Of a DNA stretch of 64,000 nucleotides, positions 53,194-61,736 are shown piece after piece. The notes below the pieces were generated by a model that was not told the DNA's origin, did not search any database, and was given only the letters and a program-made list of their open reading frames with translations. Made by a program: the position numbers and the translations under genes. Position 1 is the stretch's first letter. Every line of letters begins with the position of its first letter. This DNA is from Roseomonas sp. (GTDB lineage Bacteria; Pseudomonadota; Alphaproteobacteria; Acetobacterales; Acetobacteraceae), in the NCBI GenBank assembly GCA_031180725.1, contig JAPSLO010000007.1, positions 248,001 to 312,000 of the forward strand, written 5' to 3'.

Positions 53194-55230
53194 GTGCCGA
53201 GCCTCCGCGGCAGCGTGCTGGCTCTCCTGGCGGTCATGGGCGCCGGGCTGGTCGGGCTGGGCGGCATCGCGACCTGGCAGGCGCATGAAGGCGCACGCCA
53301 GCGGGCAACGGAACAGATGCTGGGCCAGACCCACGCCGTGGCCCTGCTGGTGGACCAGGAATTCGCGCGCGCCGAGGCCTTCCTGCGCGGCCTTATGGCG
53401 GATCCCCGCATCGCCTCCGGCGATCCGGACGGCTTCCTGGCTGCAGTGCAGGCGCTTCCGCAACCGCCGCCAGGGCGGATGCTGGCGCTCTCCGCCGCCC
53501 CAGGCCTGATGCTGGCCAACACCATCGAAGGCCGCCTGGCCCAGCCACGCCCCCTACCTCCCGGCGGGGAGGAAGTCTTCCGCACGGGCCAAGTGGTGAT
53601 CGGCGATGTCACGGCCGGGGCACAGGATGCCCGCCAGGGCGTCAGCTTGGTCGTGCCTGTTCCGTCTCCCGGCGGCCTGCCCCGGCACGCGCTGAGCATC
53701 ACCATCGACCGGTCGCAACTGCTGCGCCTGCTCGCCGGACAGTATCTGCCGCCCGCCGGGGTGGCCGCGCTGCTCGACCGGCAACTGACCGTGGTGGCCC
53801 GCACCCGCAATGAGGAGGCTCTGGTCGGTTCGCCCGCTACCGACCCGGTGAGGCGAGGCCTGGAGGAGGCTCCCACGGGCGTGCTCGAGAACATCACCAA
53901 CCAGGACGGCGAAGTCTCCGTCCTGGTCTTTGCTCGTGCGCCTTCCAGCGGTTTCGCCGTGGCCATGGCGGTGCCCAGGGCGGTGTTCGTGGTGGAGCGT
54001 AACCGCGCGCTCCTCCGTCTGGCGCTGTTTGCCCTGCCGGTGGGACTGGTAGCGCTGCTGATGGCACTGGTGGTGACCTGGCGACTACGCGCTGCGCTGT
54101 CGGGTCTGCCGGGGGGCACGCCGGGGCCGCGCCTCGCCGAGGTGGAGGAGTTGGCCGGTGCGCTTGCCGCCGCCGACCGCGCCCGTGCGGAAACCGAAGC
54201 CGCGCTGCGGGAAAAGACAAGCTGGCTGGAACAGACACAGCGCGCGGCGCAGCTCGGCACCTGGGACTATGACCCCTTCGCCCAGACGCTGCGCTGGTCC
54301 GGTGCCATGTGGGCCATTTTCGGTCTGGATCCGGCCCGGGACGGCCCCTCCACGCCCGAGCTGTTCCGCCGCTGCGTGCTGGACGAGGACTGGCACCTGA
54401 TCGAGGAGGCACGCCGGGAGGCACTGGCCGGCGGCGTCTATGCGGTGGATTTCCGCATCCGCCGTGGCGATGGCGCCGTGCGCTGGATCCGCGGCCAGGG
54501 CGTGCTGGAACGCGATGCGCTGGGCCGCCCCCTGCGCCTGCGCGGCGCCAATCTGGACATCACCGACCGCCGCGCCCTGGAAGCGGAACGCGAGGCGCTG
54601 GCCGTGCAGAAAGACCTGCTGGTGCAGGAGATGCATCACCGCGTGAAGAACAGCCTGCAGCTCGTTCAGGGCCTGCTGCTGCTGCAGGCGCGCGATGCCG
54701 GCCCCGAAGCAGCCGCCCGCCTGCGGGACGCGGCGGGGCGCATTGTCTCCATCGCCGCGGTGCATCGCCGGCTGTACGAAGGCGGGCCGGAGGCCCTGCA
54801 GGACGCGGCCGACCATCTGCGTGGCCTGGTGGAGGATCTAGGTCGGACCCTCGCCTCGCCCAAACGACCAGTGGAGGTGGCGGCCAGCAGCCGCGTCCGG
54901 CTTGCGCCCGAGGTCATGGCGAGCCTCGGCCTGCTGGTGACGGAGCTGGTCACCAACGCCTACAAGCACGGCCGGGGCCGCGTGACGGTCCGGCTGGCCA
55001 CGGATGGCGAGAACGCGGCGGAGGCGATGGTCAGCGTGGCGGATGAAGGGCCCGGCTTCCCGCCCGGCTTCGAGCCCGGCAAGAGCGGCGGCCTGGGCAT
55101 GCGGGTGGCAATGGCGATGGCCCGGCAGTTGCGCGGCCGGCTGGAAGTAGGCCCTGGCGCCCAGGTTGCGGCCTGGTTCCCTACCCGGCCGCCTTCTCCC
55201 ACCCCCGCGGACCCTGCTGCCAATATGTGA
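53194..55230 (+). CDS. Membrane-bound sensor histidine kinase, HisKA_2/HWE class, with periplasmic sensor and PAS domain
   Basis: About 678 residues. Two membrane helices (LRGSVLALLAVMGAGLVGLG and LFALPVGLVALLMALVVTWR) flank a periplasmic domain of about 250 residues. Then come a PAS domain (about 345-460, WDYDPFAQTLRWSGAMWAIF), the phosphoacceptor motif EMHHRVKNSLQLVQGLLLL near residue 479 and an HATPase (LVTELVTNAYKHG near 581, MVSVADEGPGFPPGF). This is HisKA_2/HWE type. Start GTG 53194 is tentative; ATG 53047 is in frame. No response regulator is adjacent. The last 50 bases overlap holC on the other strand. Confidence 0.88.
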   Translation: MPSLRGSVLALLAVMGAGLVGLGGIATWQAHEGARQRATEQMLGQTHAVALLVDQEFARAEAFLRGLMADPRIASGDPDGFLAAVQALPQPPPGRMLALSAAPGLMLANTIEGRLAQPRPLPPGGEEVFRTGQVVIGDVTAGAQDARQGVSLVVPVPSPGGLPRHALSITIDRSQLLRLLAGQYLPPAGVAALLDRQLTVVARTRNEEALVGSPATDPVRRGLEEAPTGVLENITNQDGEVSVLVFARAPSSGFAVAMAVPRAVFVVERNRALLRLALFALPVGLVALLMALVVTWRLRAALSGLPGGTPGPRLAEVEELAGALAAADRARAETEAALREKTSWLEQTQRAAQLGTWDYDPFAQTLRWSGAMWAIFGLDPARDGPSTPELFRRCVLDEDWHLIEEARREALAGGVYAVDFRIRRGDGAVRWIRGQGVLERDALGRPLRLRGANLDITDRRALEAEREALAVQKDLLVQEMHHRVKNSLQLVQGLLLLQARDAGPEAAARLRDAAGRIVSIAAVHRRLYEGGPEALQDAADHLRGLVEDLGRTLASPKRPVEVAASSRVRLAPEVMASLGLLVTELVTNAYKHGRGRVTVRLATDGENAAEAMVSVADEGPGFPPGFEPGKSGGLGMRVAMAMARQLRGRLEVGPGAQVAAWFPTRPPSPTPADPAANM

Positions 55231-55642
55231 GGGTATGGCCAGCCGCCTTGGCGGCCCGCCAGCGGGCCCGCGCGGCCTGCACCGCCTCCGCATCGGCGCC
55301 GTCGAACAGATCCAGCACACGGTCGAAGGCGGCCAGCCTTGCACTGTCCGTGCCTTCCAGCAGGAACAGGAAGCGTGCGCCGTTGGGGGCACCAGTCTCC
55401 GGCGCATCCTCGGTGGTCAGCCAGATCGGCTGGTATTCGGGATGGCCGGTCCGCGGCGTGCCATGCGGCAGCCAGTCCGGATCCGGGCAGGACCAGAGCG
55501 AGGCATCCAGCGCTTCCAGCCTCTCCTGGCTTGCCAGGCGCACCATGGCGCGCCCGCCCGTGGCCAGCACGCGGCCGAGAAGCTTCGGCAGCGCCTGTTC
55601 CAGCGGCGTGCGGGTCAGGTGATAGAAGCCGTAGTCCGCCAT
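55181..55642 (-). CDS. holC: DNA polymerase III chi subunit HolC
   Basis: This 153-residue protein has the HolC pattern ADYGFYHLTRTPLEQALPKL, GRAMVRLASQERLEALDASL and WLTTEDAPETG..ARFLFLLEG. Chi links the clamp-loader complex to SSB. ATG at 55642; the longer frame is spurious. Its 3' end overlaps the kinase gene tail-to-tail by 50 bases. It follows the second aminopeptidase gene with 38 bases between. Confidence 0.9.
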   Translation of the reverse strand: MADYGFYHLTRTPLEQALPKLLGRVLATGGRAMVRLASQERLEALDASLWSCPDPDWLPHGTPRTGHPEYQPIWLTTEDAPETGAPNGARFLFLLEGTDSARLAAFDRVLDLFDGADAEAVQAARARWRAAKAAGHTLTYWQQGPRGWEKAAG

Positions 55643-55680
55643 GATATGCGCGACCGACCTAGGCCAGCCGCCTGGCGGCT

Positions 55681-57123
55681 TCAAGGCGCGGCATGGTGGT
55701 CCGGCTCCTCGAAGCGGGCGGCGACCAAGGCGTCCAGCAGGCGCACGCCGAAGCCCGTGGGGCCGGCGGGGCCCAGCGCATGCGCCTCCTCCGCCGTGTC
55801 CACGCCGGCGATGTCCAGATGCGCCCAGGAATGCTTTCCGGCGAATTCGCGCAGGAATGCGGCGGCATGGCAGGCATCGGGGATGAAGCGCGCCTGCCAG
55901 CCGCCCTCGCCGCGCGCCGGGGGCACGCATTGGCGAATATCGGCAATGTCGGAATGCAGGTCGGCGCGGTGGCTCTCGCCGATCGGCATGGGCCAGAGGT
56001 GCTCGCCCACCTCCTCCCCCGCCGCGGCCAGGGCAGACATCAGTGCGGCGTCATTGCCGAACAGCCCCGCGCGGCAATGACCGAGCGCGGTGACGATGGC
56101 ACCTGTCAACGTCGCCAAGTCGATCATCCCGCGCGGCCGCCAGCCGCGCGCATGGTGCAGCGCATCGGCCAGCACCAGGCGGCCTTCGGCATCGGTGTCC
56201 ACGACCTCCACCGTGCGGCCGGAGAGCGTGCGCAGCACATCGCCCGGCCGGTAGCTTTCGGCGCCCGTCGCATTCTCCGCCAGCGCCAGCACGGCCATGG
56301 CGGGCGCGGGCGATCGGCGCAGTGCCAGCGACAGCATCGCGCCCGCGCAGGCGGCCGCGCCCGCCATGTCGGCGCGCATCGCCTCCATCCCGCCGGCCGG
56401 TTTGATCGAGATGCCGCCGGTGTCAAAGACGATTCCCTTGCCAACGAAGGCAACGGGCGGCGCATCGAAGCTGCCGCGCCAGCGCAGCACCGCGATGCGT
56501 GGCGGCGTGGCGCTGCCGGCACCGACCGCCAGCAGCGCGCCGAAGCCCGCGCGCGTCAGGCGCTTGCGCCCCAGCACATCCACATGAATGCCGAATTCCG
56601 CCAGTTCCTCCAACCGCTTGGCGAAACTACGCGTTGTCAGGTGGTTCGCCGGCTCGGCGACCAGGTCGCGGGCGAAAAGGCAGCCGCGCACGCCGGCTTC
56701 CGCCACTTCCCACACGGCGCGGGCGGCAGCGGGGTCGTCCACGAAGGCGGTCAGGCGCAGCAGCGCCGGGGGCACATCCCTGGTGCGATGGCGATCGAAG
56801 CGCCAGGCGCCGAGCGCCACGCCGGCAGCGATCCAGGCCGCCGCCTCCGCCGGCTGGCCGCGTGCATCCAGGGCGACATGGGGCAGTTCCGCGAAGCGGG
56901 CAGCCGCTGCGGCGCCTGCCTTCTCCAGCGCCAGCCGCTTCGGTGCCGGGCCAAGCCCCAGCAGCAGCCGGCGCGGCGCCGCGGCGGGTTCGAAGACCTC
57001 CCCGGGTGCCGCACGGAAGCCCGCTTCAGCCGCGCCACGCGGCAGCACGGCGCCTTCCGGCACCGGCAGCAGCAGAGGCAGGGCCGGGTCGGGCGGCCCG
57101 CGACGAAACTGGACCCGCAGCAT
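55681..57123 (-). CDS. Leucyl aminopeptidase family protein (PepA-like), second copy
   Basis: This 480-residue M17 peptidase has the metal and catalytic motif GKGIVFDTGGISIKP near residue 228 and VVDTDAEGRLVLADALHHA; the conserved Arg and the Asp/Glu pair of the latter are present. N-terminal domain is somewhat shortened. It is 16 bases downstream of a paralogue on the same strand; residues around motifs are similar but the rest has diverged. ATG at 57123. One of the pair may be the housekeeping enzyme and the other specialised. Confidence 0.9.
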   Translation of the reverse strand: MLRVQFRRGPPDPALPLLLPVPEGAVLPRGAAEAGFRAAPGEVFEPAAAPRRLLLGLGPAPKRLALEKAGAAAAARFAELPHVALDARGQPAEAAAWIAAGVALGAWRFDRHRTRDVPPALLRLTAFVDDPAAARAVWEVAEAGVRGCLFARDLVAEPANHLTTRSFAKRLEELAEFGIHVDVLGRKRLTRAGFGALLAVGAGSATPPRIAVLRWRGSFDAPPVAFVGKGIVFDTGGISIKPAGGMEAMRADMAGAAACAGAMLSLALRRSPAPAMAVLALAENATGAESYRPGDVLRTLSGRTVEVVDTDAEGRLVLADALHHARGWRPRGMIDLATLTGAIVTALGHCRAGLFGNDAALMSALAAAGEEVGEHLWPMPIGESHRADLHSDIADIRQCVPPARGEGGWQARFIPDACHAAAFLREFAGKHSWAHLDIAGVDTAEEAHALGPAGPTGFGVRLLDALVAARFEEPDHHAAP

Positions 57124-57139
57124 GAGGTCGGCCGGGGCC

Positions 57140-58612
57140 TCAGCCTTCCTCGGCCATCTCCGCCACCAGCCGATCCAGCAGGCGCACGCCGAAGGCGGTC
57201 GCGCCCTTCGGCACGGTCGGCTGGTCCTTGCTGCTCCAGGCCGTGCCGGCGATGTCGAGATGCGCCCAGGGCTTGCCGTTCGTGAAGCGCTGCAGGAACT
57301 GCGCCGCGGTGATAGAGCCGCCGGGCCGCCCGCCGACATTCTTCATGTCGGCGATGTCGGACTTGATCTGCTTGTCGTACGCATCGCCCAGCGGCATGCG
57401 CCAGCATTTCTCGCCTACCGACACGCCGGCAGCGATGATGCGGTGGGCCAGTTCCTCGTCATTGCTGAACAGGCCGGCATGCTCATTGCCCAGCGCGATG
57501 ATGATGGCGCCGGTCAGCGTCGCCAGATCCACCATGGCGCGCGGGTCGAAGCGTTCCTGGCAGTACCACATCACATCGGCTAGGACGAGCCGCCCTTCGG
57601 CGTCGGTGTTGATCACCTCCACCGTCTGGCCGGAATAGGTCTTCACCACATCGCCCGGGCGCTGCGCGGTGCCGCTCGGCATGTTCTCCACCAGGCCGAC
57701 TAGGCCGACCACATCCGCCTTCGCCTTGCGGCCGGCGAGGGCGGCCATGGCGCCTACCACGGCGCCGGCGCCGGCCATGTCCCACTTCATGTCCTCCATC
57801 CCCGCGGAGGGCTTGATGGAGATGCCGCCGGTGTCGAAGGTCACACCCTTGCCGATGAGCGCGAGCGGCTTCTGCTTCTTTCCCTTCGGCGCGCCCTTCC
57901 ACTGCATCACCACCATGCGCGGCTCCTTCGCGGAGCCCTGCGCCACGCCGAGCAAGGCGCCGAAGCCCAGGCGCTTCATCTCCTTCGGGCCCAGCACCTC
58001 GACCTCCACGCCCAGGCGTTCCAGCCCCCTGCAGCGCTCGGCGAATTCAGCGGGATCAAGGACGTTCGGCGGCTCGCTGACCAGTTCGCGCGTCAGGAAG
58101 ACACCATCAGCGACGGCACGCAGCGGGCCAAAGGCGGTCTTGGCGGCGGTGGCGTTCGCGTTGGCGATGGCCAGACGCTCCAGCTTCGGCTTGTCCTCCT
58201 CCTTCTCCGTCGTGCGGTAGCGGTCGAAGCGCCAGGCGCGCAGCAGCGCGCCAAAGCCGAGAGAGGCCGCGAGCTGCGGGTCCAGCGTATCGGCCGCGAC
58301 CGTCACTTCCCGGTCGCCGGAGATGGCGGGCACCAGCGAGCCGCCCGCTGCCTCCGCGGCTTCGGGCTTCAGCTCCGCCGCCTTGCCCAGGCCGAGGGCC
58401 ACCACCTTGGTCCAGTCGCCCAGCGCATGCAGCGTGGTAGCCTGCCCCTTGCGGCCCTTGAAACCGGCGGCTTCCAGCGCGCGGACCAGCAGGCCGCCCG
58501 TGGCCCCGTCGGCTTCCTGCGCCAGGCCTGCGGGGGGATCACCTTCTGTCATCGGCAGCACAAGCACCCCGTTGCGTGGCAGGGCGGGCTTCACGAAGGC
58601 GATGTCGGGCAT
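57140..58612 (-). CDS. pepA: Leucyl aminopeptidase PepA, first copy
   Basis: This 490-residue M17 metallopeptidase has GKGVTFDTGGISIKPSAGM near residue 254 and VINTDAEGRLVLADVMWYC, with all expected metal ligands. It removes N-terminal residues from peptides as a hexamer. The ATG at 58612 (MPDIAFVKPALPRN) suits the family; the frame continues to 58675 without sense. It is closer to classical PepA than the second copy. Divergent from the CysQ-like gene with about 100 bases between. Confidence 0.93.
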   Translation of the reverse strand: MPDIAFVKPALPRNGVLVLPMTEGDPPAGLAQEADGATGGLLVRALEAAGFKGRKGQATTLHALGDWTKVVALGLGKAAELKPEAAEAAGGSLVPAISGDREVTVAADTLDPQLAASLGFGALLRAWRFDRYRTTEKEEDKPKLERLAIANANATAAKTAFGPLRAVADGVFLTRELVSEPPNVLDPAEFAERCRGLERLGVEVEVLGPKEMKRLGFGALLGVAQGSAKEPRMVVMQWKGAPKGKKQKPLALIGKGVTFDTGGISIKPSAGMEDMKWDMAGAGAVVGAMAALAGRKAKADVVGLVGLVENMPSGTAQRPGDVVKTYSGQTVEVINTDAEGRLVLADVMWYCQERFDPRAMVDLATLTGAIIIALGNEHAGLFSNDEELAHRIIAAGVSVGEKCWRMPLGDAYDKQIKSDIADMKNVGGRPGGSITAAQFLQRFTNGKPWAHLDIAGTAWSSKDQPTVPKGATAFGVRLLDRLVAEMAEEG

Positions 58613-58713
58613 CAGGTCCAGGATCCGTCCGTGGCGTTGGCAGCCAGCCTGACACCCCCCGAGGCGAGCCGGCAAGCCGCCCTCGCCCTTGGCATGCCCG
58701 CCCCCCAGGGTTA

Positions 58714-59490
58714 ATGCGCGCCGCCATGAACAGGCAGGCGCTCCTTGAACTCGCGGCCGATCTGGCGCGCCGGGCGGCGCAGGCCATCCTGGCGGTGCGG
58801 GCGGCCGGCTTCGCCGTGGAGCGCAAGCGCGACTTCTCCCCCGTCACCGCCGCCGACCGGATGGCTGAGGCACTGATCGTGGAGGGGCTGCGGGACGCCA
58901 CCCCCGGCTTCCCCGTGATCGCCCAGGAGCTGGCGGAAGCCGGCGAGCTGGCCGCCCCGCATGGCCCCTTCTGGCTGGTGGACCCGCTGGACGGCACACG
59001 GGATTTCGCCGCCGGTCACGACAGCTTCGCGGTGAATGTGGCGCTGGTGGAGTCCGGTGTGCCGCTGCTCGGCGCCGTGGCCCTGCCGGCGCGGGGTGAG
59101 CTTTTCGGCGGCATCCCGGGCACCGGTGCCTGGAAAGAGGCGCAGGACGGTCCCCGCCGCCCCATCCATTGCCGCCGCATCCCGCCCGAAGGGCCGGTGG
59201 TCATGGCCAGCCGGCATCACGCCGATGATCCGCGCATCGGGGATTTCGCCCGCCTGCATCGCGCGGTGCGAGTGGTGAACATCGGCTCGGCCGAGAAATT
59301 CTGTCGCCTGGCGGAAGGCGCGGCCGATCTCTACCCGCGCTTCGGCACCACAATGGAATGGGACACCGCCGCGCCGGAAGCCGTGCTGCACGCGGCCGGC
59401 GGCCGCGTGGCGCAGTGGGACGGAGCGCCCCTGCGCTACGGCAAGCCGGATTGGCGCAACCCATCTTTCCTGGCGAGGGGGCTGGCGTGA
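58714..59490 (+). CDS. 3'(2'),5'-bisphosphate nucleotidase, CysQ-like (inositol monophosphatase superfamily)
   Basis: This 258-residue phosphatase has the metal motif LVDPLDGTRDFAAGHDSFAV (CysQ form with acidic residue after DGTR) and GTTMEWDTAAPEAVLHAAGG near the end, typical of CysQ, which degrades phosphoadenosine phosphate from sulfur assimilation. ATG at 58714; a second ATG at 58726 is possible. The tsaC/Sua5 gene overlaps its stop by 4 bases. Confidence 0.85.
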   Translation: MRAAMNRQALLELAADLARRAAQAILAVRAAGFAVERKRDFSPVTAADRMAEALIVEGLRDATPGFPVIAQELAEAGELAAPHGPFWLVDPLDGTRDFAAGHDSFAVNVALVESGVPLLGAVALPARGELFGGIPGTGAWKEAQDGPRRPIHCRRIPPEGPVVMASRHHADDPRIGDFARLHRAVRVVNIGSAEKFCRLAEGAADLYPRFGTTMEWDTAAPEAVLHAAGGRVAQWDGAPLRYGKPDWRNPSFLARGLA

Positions 59491-60461
59491 CCCGGCTGAT
59501 CACGGATGTGGCGGAAGCCGCTGCCCTGCTGCGGGCGGGTGAGTTGGTCGCTTTCCCGACAGAGACGGTCTATGGCCTGGGCGCCGACGCGCAGAACGGC
59601 AGGGCGGTGGCCGGCATCTTCGCCGCGAAGGGCCGGCCGCAATTCAACCCCCTGATCTGCCATTTCGCTTCCGCCGAGGCCGCCTTCGCCGAGGTGGTGG
59701 CTGACGACCGAGCGCGGCAATTGGCCCGCCGTTTCTGGCCTGGCCCGCTGACGCTGGTGCTGCCGCGCCGCCCGACCAGCCAGGTGGACCTGCTGGCCGG
59801 GGCGGGGCTGGACACGCTGGCCGTCCGCGTGCCCGGCCATCCGCTGGCACTGGAGCTGATGCGGCTGGTGGACCGACCTGTCGCGGCGCCCTCGGCCAAC
59901 CGCTCCGGCCAGGTTAGCCCGACCACGGCGCAGCATGTGCTGGAGGGGCTTTCGGGCCGGATTGCAGCGGTGCTGGACGGCCCGCCCAGTGAGGTGGGTG
60001 TGGAGAGCACCGTGCTGGACCTTGCGGCTGGCGGCGCCGCGCTGCTGCGGCCCGGCGGCGTGCCGGTGGAGGCGATCGAAGCGGCAGTCGGGCCGGTCGG
60101 CCGGCCCCTGCCCCTGGCTGCAGCGGCGGCCACGCGCAGCCTGCGCAGCCCGGGGATGCTGCTTTCCCATTACGCCCCTCGCCTGCCGGTGCGGCTGGAG
60201 GCGCAGGAGGTCGCGCCTGAGGAAGCGCTGCTGGCCTTCGGCCCGCATCCCCTGCCGGGCGCGGGGACGATGTGGAACCTGTCGCCCGCGGGCGACCTGC
60301 AGCAGGCCGCCGCGCGCCTCTTCGCCGGGTTGCGCTGGCTGGACGCCGAGGGTGCACGGCTGGGCCTGTGGGGCATCGCGGCCATGCCCGTGCCAGGACA
60401 CGGCCTGGGGGCGGCAATCCAAGACCGGCTGACCCGCGCGGCAGCGCCGCGTGACAGCTGA
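59487..60461 (+). CDS. L-threonylcarbamoyladenylate synthase, Sua5 type (TsaC family)
   Basis: This 324-residue enzyme makes threonylcarbamoyl-AMP for tRNA t6A modification. It has the YrdC domain with AFPTETVYGLGADAQNG, AIFAAKGRPQFNPLICHF-like region and VAAPSANRSGQVSPTTAQHV, and a C-terminal Sua5 domain (SHYAPRLPVRLEAQEVAPE), making it the long type rather than short TsaC. The GTG start at 59487 overlaps the CysQ-like stop (GTGA). Its stop abuts the stop of the convergent MFS gene. Confidence 0.92.
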   Translation: MTRLITDVAEAAALLRAGELVAFPTETVYGLGADAQNGRAVAGIFAAKGRPQFNPLICHFASAEAAFAEVVADDRARQLARRFWPGPLTLVLPRRPTSQVDLLAGAGLDTLAVRVPGHPLALELMRLVDRPVAAPSANRSGQVSPTTAQHVLEGLSGRIAAVLDGPPSEVGVESTVLDLAAGGAALLRPGGVPVEAIEAAVGPVGRPLPLAAAAATRSLRSPGMLLSHYAPRLPVRLEAQEVAPEEALLAFGPHPLPGAGTMWNLSPAGDLQQAAARLFAGLRWLDAEGARLGLWGIAAMPVPGHGLGAAIQDRLTRAAAPRDS

Positions 60462-61664
60462 TCAGGCGGGCCGGCGGCGCAGCTCTGGCAGCGCGGCGGC
60501 GAGCGCGGTGCAGACCATGAAGGCCGCGCCCAGCAGGAAGACGGAGTCCGGGTAGCCGGCATCCATCAGCCAGCCGAACATAGGTGGCGCCACCATGCCG
60601 CCAATGTTGAAACCTGTGGAGACGACGCCGAAGGCCGCTCCCGCCTGACCCGGTGGGGCCGCGGCGCGCACCATCATGTCGCGCGAGGGCATGCAAAGCC
60701 CGCTCAGCACGCCGGACAGGCCGAGCAGCATCACGATGACAAGGCCCGGCAGCGGCAACATGGCGACGGCGAAGGTGCAGCAGGCCGATCCCGCAAAGCC
60801 CGCCGCCGCCACCAGCCCATGCCGCTGTGTGCGGTCTGCCAGCCGCCCCCCCAGCAACACGCCGATGGCGGAGCCGACCAGGAAGGCGGTCAGCGCCGCA
60901 CTAGCCATGGCCAGCGAAAGCCCGTGCCCCGCCACCAGCGAGGCGACGGCAAAGCCATTGGTGCCGCCTATGGACAGTGCGATCAGCACGAAGAAGCCGG
61001 TGAGCCCGATGATGGCAGGGTTCATCACCCGCGGCTGCGGCCCGGCGCCCGCGTTGGATTTCGGCACCCGAATGTCGCGCGGGCAGGCCACGAACAGGAA
61101 GGCCGCCGCCACGAAGGCCGCAAGCCCGGCGCAGAGAACCGCGCCGCGCACGCTGAAGATGCCCGCCAGCAACAACATGGCGGTAGGTGCGACGGCCCCG
61201 CCCAGATAGCCGGCGAAGGTGTGCAGCGAGAAGGCGCGGCCCATCCGCGCCGTCGCCACACCGCCGTTCAGCAGCGCATAATCCGCCGGATGGTAGGTGG
61301 CATTCGCCAGCCCCGCGATGACGGCGGCGAGAATCAGCCAAGCATAGCCGCCGAAAGCTGCGAATCCCGCATAGGCCAGACCACCGGTGATGAGCCCGGC
61401 CATTAGCACGCGCCGCGCACCCAGCCGGTCCACCAGGAAGCCGACCGGCGCCTGGGTCAGCGCGGAGACCACGCTGAAGGCGGTGACGGAGAGGCCCAGC
61501 TCGACGAAGCCTACCCCCAGCGAATCCCGCAGCAGGGGGAACAGCGGCGGGAAGACCAATATGTGCAAATGGCTGATCGCATGCGCCGCTGCCACGGCGA
61601 TCAGCAGCCGGCGTTCATCGGCGGTCCAGCCGATCGGGCCGGCGGTGGTTGTTGTTGTGCTCAT
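60462..61664 (-). CDS. Major facilitator superfamily transporter
   Basis: This 400-residue protein has about 12 transmembrane helices, the motif-A-like GFLVDRLGARRVLMAGL after helix 2 and a second copy in GGRLADRTQRHGLVAAAG, separated by a central loop with basic residues. It is a proton- or solute-driven transporter of unknown cargo. ATG at 61664. The stop is immediately adjacent to the convergent Sua5-type gene (TGATCA). Confidence 0.88.
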   Translation of the reverse strand: MSTTTTTAGPIGWTADERRLLIAVAAAHAISHLHILVFPPLFPLLRDSLGVGFVELGLSVTAFSVVSALTQAPVGFLVDRLGARRVLMAGLITGGLAYAGFAAFGGYAWLILAAVIAGLANATYHPADYALLNGGVATARMGRAFSLHTFAGYLGGAVAPTAMLLLAGIFSVRGAVLCAGLAAFVAAAFLFVACPRDIRVPKSNAGAGPQPRVMNPAIIGLTGFFVLIALSIGGTNGFAVASLVAGHGLSLAMASAALTAFLVGSAIGVLLGGRLADRTQRHGLVAAAGFAGSACCTFAVAMLPLPGLVIVMLLGLSGVLSGLCMPSRDMMVRAAAPPGQAGAAFGVVSTGFNIGGMVAPPMFGWLMDAGYPDSVFLLGAAFMVCTALAAALPELRRRPA

Positions 61665-61736
61665 TGGGACTGGCGTTTCCGGTTCAGGCCGTTCGGGCGG
61701 CCACCCTGCGGCGGCGCGGCGCGGCCCGGGACGGCA

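Noticed and set aside
55693-57285. 530-residue plus-strand open frame opposite the aminopeptidases
   Set aside because: Antisense shadow of the second PepA-like gene; low-information His/Arg/Gln-rich sequence.
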